Source: Thermomicrobiales bacterium (GTDB lineage Bacteria; Chloroflexota; Chloroflexia; Thermomicrobiales; UBA6265). Taken from it: a stretch of 8,157 nucleotides of DNA. The notes beneath the pieces were generated by a model, which was given only the letters and a program-made list of their open reading frames with translations, was not told where the DNA came from and searched no databases. The DNA lies in the NCBI GenBank assembly GCA_025937615.1, contig JAICRA010000050.1, forward strand, positions 1 to 8,157, read 5' to 3'. Every line of letters begins with the position of its first letter. Position 1 is the first letter of the stretch. Shown piece by piece: positions 6,791 to 8,157 of this stretch. The translations under genes and the position numbers were made by a program.

Positions 6791-6805
6791 GGCGAGACGG
6801 CGAGA
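6791..6805. repeat. Short GAGACGGC tandem array (about 1.9 copies)
   Basis: The stretch reads GGC, then one full GAGACGGC (6794-6801), then GAGA, immediately next to the start codon of the NupQ-like gene. The same 8-mer forms a longer array at 8009-8045, at the start of the other permease gene and in the same orientation. Confidence 0.7.
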
Positions 6806-6806
6806 G

Positions 6807-6834
6807 GAGTCGTGAGTCGTGAGTCGTGGGTCGT
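6807..6834. repeat. Heptamer tandem repeat GAGTCGT x4
   Basis: Three exact GAGTCGT copies (6807-6813, 6814-6820, 6821-6827) and one GGGTCGT copy (6828-6834), head to tail. It follows the GAGACGGC array and lies upstream of the NupQ-like start. On the other strand the unit is a cyclic form of TCACGAC, one base different from the TCCCGAC repeat at 8051-8082. Confidence 0.9.
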
Positions 6835-6946
6835 GAAAAGGAAGGTGAGATTGCAAGATGTCATGTAGGGGCAACGCCTGCGACTCCCACTTCGGGGGTG
6901 CACCACTCCCATCCTCGAATCCTGCGAAACCAAGCTCCCTACCACC

Positions 6947-6967
6947 CCATCACCCATCATCCATCAC
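6947..6967. repeat. Heptamer tandem repeat CCATCAC x3
   Basis: Three head-to-tail units: CCATCAC, CCATCAT, CCATCAC. The array spans the stop codon of the NupP-like permease (TCA at 6950-6952 on this strand) and encodes its last residues, VMDDG. Confidence 0.8.
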
Positions 6968-8047
6968 CCGCGTTATGCGGTAACGGGTGAAGATGTCGCC
7001 GCCGAGGAGGAAGAAGAGAATTGTGCCCTGAAGCATGGGAGCGATGGCCGCCGGCAGGCCAAGGGACATCTGGATCTGGTCTCCGCCAACGGTGAGCGCG
7101 GCCAACAGGAAGGCAACCAGCACCGCGCCGAAGGGGTGTAGTCGCCCCAGCCAGGCCACGATGATTGCGGCGTAGCCGTAGCCCGGCGAGAGATTACGTT
7201 GCAGCTGATGGCCGATGCCGGCAACTTCGCTCATCCCGGCCAGCCCGGCCAGAGCGCCTGAAAGCGCCATCACGAGGAGGATCGTGCGCTTGGTCGGCAT
7301 CCCGGCGTAAAGCGCGGCACGAGGGTTCGCGCCCATGACGCCGATCTCGTATCCCCAGCGGGTTCGCCGCAGAACGATCCAGAGGACGAAAGCGGCGATG
7401 AGTCCGAAGAGAAGTCCGAGGTGGACTCGGGTCGTTCCCCAGTTAGCAAGCCAGCCCGCGGCCGGCAGCGATGGTGTGCCCGGGAATCCGAACGACTGCG
7501 GATCCCGCCAGGGACCGTGGACCAGATACTCGCTGAAGAGGATCGCGACGTAGTTGAGCATCAGCGAAGTAATGATCTCGCTGGCCCCAAACCAGGCCCG
7601 GAGCGCGCCCGGGATCAATCCCCAGAGCCCGCCGCCGAGCAGGCCCGCGGCGACCATGCCCGGCACCAGCAGCCAGCCCGAGGCGCCGGGAATCACGAAG
7701 AGGGCCAACCCGGTGGCGAAGATGGCTCCCCAGTAGATCTGCCCCTCGGCGCCGATGTTCCAGAGCTGCATCCGGAACGCGATGGAGACGCCCAGTCCGG
7801 CAAGCAGGAGGGGAGTGGTCTTGACCAGGGTTTCCGCGACTCCGTTCCAGTCGCCGAAGGCGCCCGAGAACATCGACCCGTAGACCAGAATCGGGTTCTC
7901 CCCGGCCAGGGCGAGAACAATCCCTCCAAAAAGAAGAGCAAGCACGAACGACAACAGGGTGACGAGCGCGATCGCCCAGCGCGAAGGCGCCGGTACCCGC
8001 TCTATGCGGAGACGGCGAGACGGCGAGACGGCGAGACGGCTAGACAT
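6950..8047 (-). CDS. ABC transporter permease, NupP/YufP-like (nucleoside or simple sugar uptake)
   Basis: Inner-membrane permease of the BPD_transp_2 family with 365 residues and about eight to ten membrane segments, the first near residues 25-50. Signatures include RMQLWNIGAEGQIYWGAIFA (about 93-112), the coupling loop MGANPRAALYAGM, and SPGYGYAAIIVAWLGRLHPFG near residue 290. It pairs with the downstream permease and the ATPase encoded just upstream; relatives import nucleosides. The ATG at 8047 is the only workable start before the first membrane segment. It overlaps the end of the ATPase gene by 8 nt (ATGTCTAG), so coupled translation is likely and a strong ribosome site is lacking. Residues 2-13 (SSRLAVSPSRRL) are encoded by the GAGACGGC array and the last residues by the CCATCAC array, so both ends look like repeat-derived additions. 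Confidence 0.93.
   Translation of the reverse strand: MSSRLAVSPSRRLRIERVPAPSRWAIALVTLLSFVLALLFGGIVLALAGENPILVYGSMFSGAFGDWNGVAETLVKTTPLLLAGLGVSIAFRMQLWNIGAEGQIYWGAIFATGLALFVIPGASGWLLVPGMVAAGLLGGGLWGLIPGALRAWFGASEIITSLMLNYVAILFSEYLVHGPWRDPQSFGFPGTPSLPAAGWLANWGTTRVHLGLLFGLIAAFVLWIVLRRTRWGYEIGVMGANPRAALYAGMPTKRTILLVMALSGALAGLAGMSEVAGIGHQLQRNLSPGYGYAAIIVAWLGRLHPFGAVLVAFLLAALTVGGDQIQMSLGLPAAIAPMLQGTILFFLLGGDIFTRYRITRVMDDG
8009..8045. repeat. Octamer tandem repeat GAGACGGC x4.6
   Basis: Four exact copies (8009-8016, 8017-8024, 8025-8032, 8033-8040) and a partial TAGAC. The array lies inside the N-terminal coding part of the NupP-like gene and includes the ATPase stop codon (8040-8042). Because 8 is not a multiple of 3, copy-number changes would shift the reading frame of the permease start region. 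Confidence 0.95.
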
Positions 8048-8157
8048 CAGTCCCGACGTCCAACTCCCGACTCCCGACTCCGGCCATCAGGAGACCGATC
8101 TCCTCCAGATTGGCTCCACGGGCGGGCAGAACACCCATCACGCGTCCATCGAAGAGG
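8040..8157 (-). CDS. ABC transporter ATP-binding protein, C-terminal end (cut by window edge)
   Basis: Last 38 residues of the ATPase that would power the two permeases downstream. The visible part, LFDGRVMGVLPARGANLEEI followed by GLLMAG, matches the C-terminus of the nucleoside/sugar ATPase group (NupO/YufO, RbsA-like), where a final beta strand is followed by the ELGLLMAG motif. The catalytic Walker and signature motifs lie outside the window. After LLMAG comes an extra tail GVGSRELDVGTDV that is encoded by the TCCCGAC heptamer array and is probably not part of the fold. The TAG stop at 8040-8042 lies inside the GAGACGGC array and overlaps the start of the next gene by 8 nt. Confidence 0.85.
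   Translation of the reverse strand, partial: LFDGRVMGVLPARGANLEEIGLLMAGVGSRELDVGTDV
8051..8082. repeat. Heptamer tandem repeat TCCCGAC, about 4 copies
   Basis: Exact TCCCGAC units at 8051-8057, 8065-8071 and 8072-8078, with a degenerate unit GTCCAAC (4 of 7 bases) at 8058-8064 that keeps the 7-nt phase, and a trailing TCC. It encodes the extra C-terminal tail of the ATPase. It lies directly to the right of the GAGACGGC array, the same order as at 6791-6834. Confidence 0.8.

Larger units (their letters stand above)
6791..6949. other. Intra-operon spacer with tandem repeats
   Basis: A 159-nt gap between two permease genes, unusually long for an operon whose previous junction overlaps. It begins directly at the downstream start codon with a GAGACGGC array and a GAGTCGT array (see separate entries), and ends where a CCATCAC array runs into the upstream gene's stop. 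The middle (about 6865-6890) holds an imperfect GTAGGGG/CTCCCAC inverted repeat. No separate gene was found. Confidence 0.6.

Noticed and set aside
6791..6967. Clustered short repeats considered as a CRISPR array
   Set aside because: Units are 7-8 nt, head to tail without spacers, and no cas genes are present; these are simple tandem repeats.

Overview
The window is GC-rich and tightly packed, and it carries mostly housekeeping genes of a free-living bacterium. A transhydrogenase whose alpha subunit is split into two genes, a manganese-type superoxide dismutase, several GTG/TTG starts and strong GGAGG Shine-Dalgarno sites would fit an aerobic member of the Chloroflexota (Thermomicrobia-like). 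That placement is inferred from protein flavour only and has not been tested.

Layout, left to right. (1) Positions 1-1992, minus strand: a pyridine-nucleotide transhydrogenase operon read pntAA (soluble NAD-binding alpha part 1), pntAB (membrane alpha part 2), then pntB (cut by the left edge). (2) Positions 1993-2586: a mostly non-coding stretch with overlapping inverted repeats in the likely pnt leader, a 16-nt GAAA-loop palindrome, and one possible 53-residue proline-rich small protein on the minus strand. (3) Positions 2587-3111, plus strand: an unrecognised 174-residue protein. It converges on sodA, and a strong hairpin at 3147-3190 sits between them. (4) Positions 3221-4876, minus strand: sodA, preceded by a 301-residue protein of unknown function that faintly resembles adenine phosphoribosyltransferases but lacks a proper PRPP loop. 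(5) Positions 5011-5812, plus strand: a class I SAM-dependent methyltransferase broken by what looks like a one-base insertion near 5550. (6) Positions 5843-8157, minus strand: a nucleoside/simple-sugar type ABC importer operon with the end of the ATPase gene, then two BPD_transp_2-family permeases of the NupP/NupQ (YufP/YufQ) type.

Functionally, the transhydrogenase uses the proton gradient to make NADPH and the dismutase removes superoxide. The ABC operon would import nucleosides or related compounds. The possible phosphoribosyltransferase relative next door would fit purine salvage, but this link is speculative.

The most unusual signal is in the ABC operon. Every visible gene junction is occupied by short tandem repeats: an 8-mer (GAGACGGC) followed by related 7-mers (GAGTCGT, TCCCGAC), and another 7-mer (CCATCAC) over a stop codon. 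These arrays encode the ends of the proteins and blur start sites. No CRISPR array, tRNA, rRNA, insertion sequence or phage gene was seen, and I found no clear evidence of a wholly new multi-gene system.
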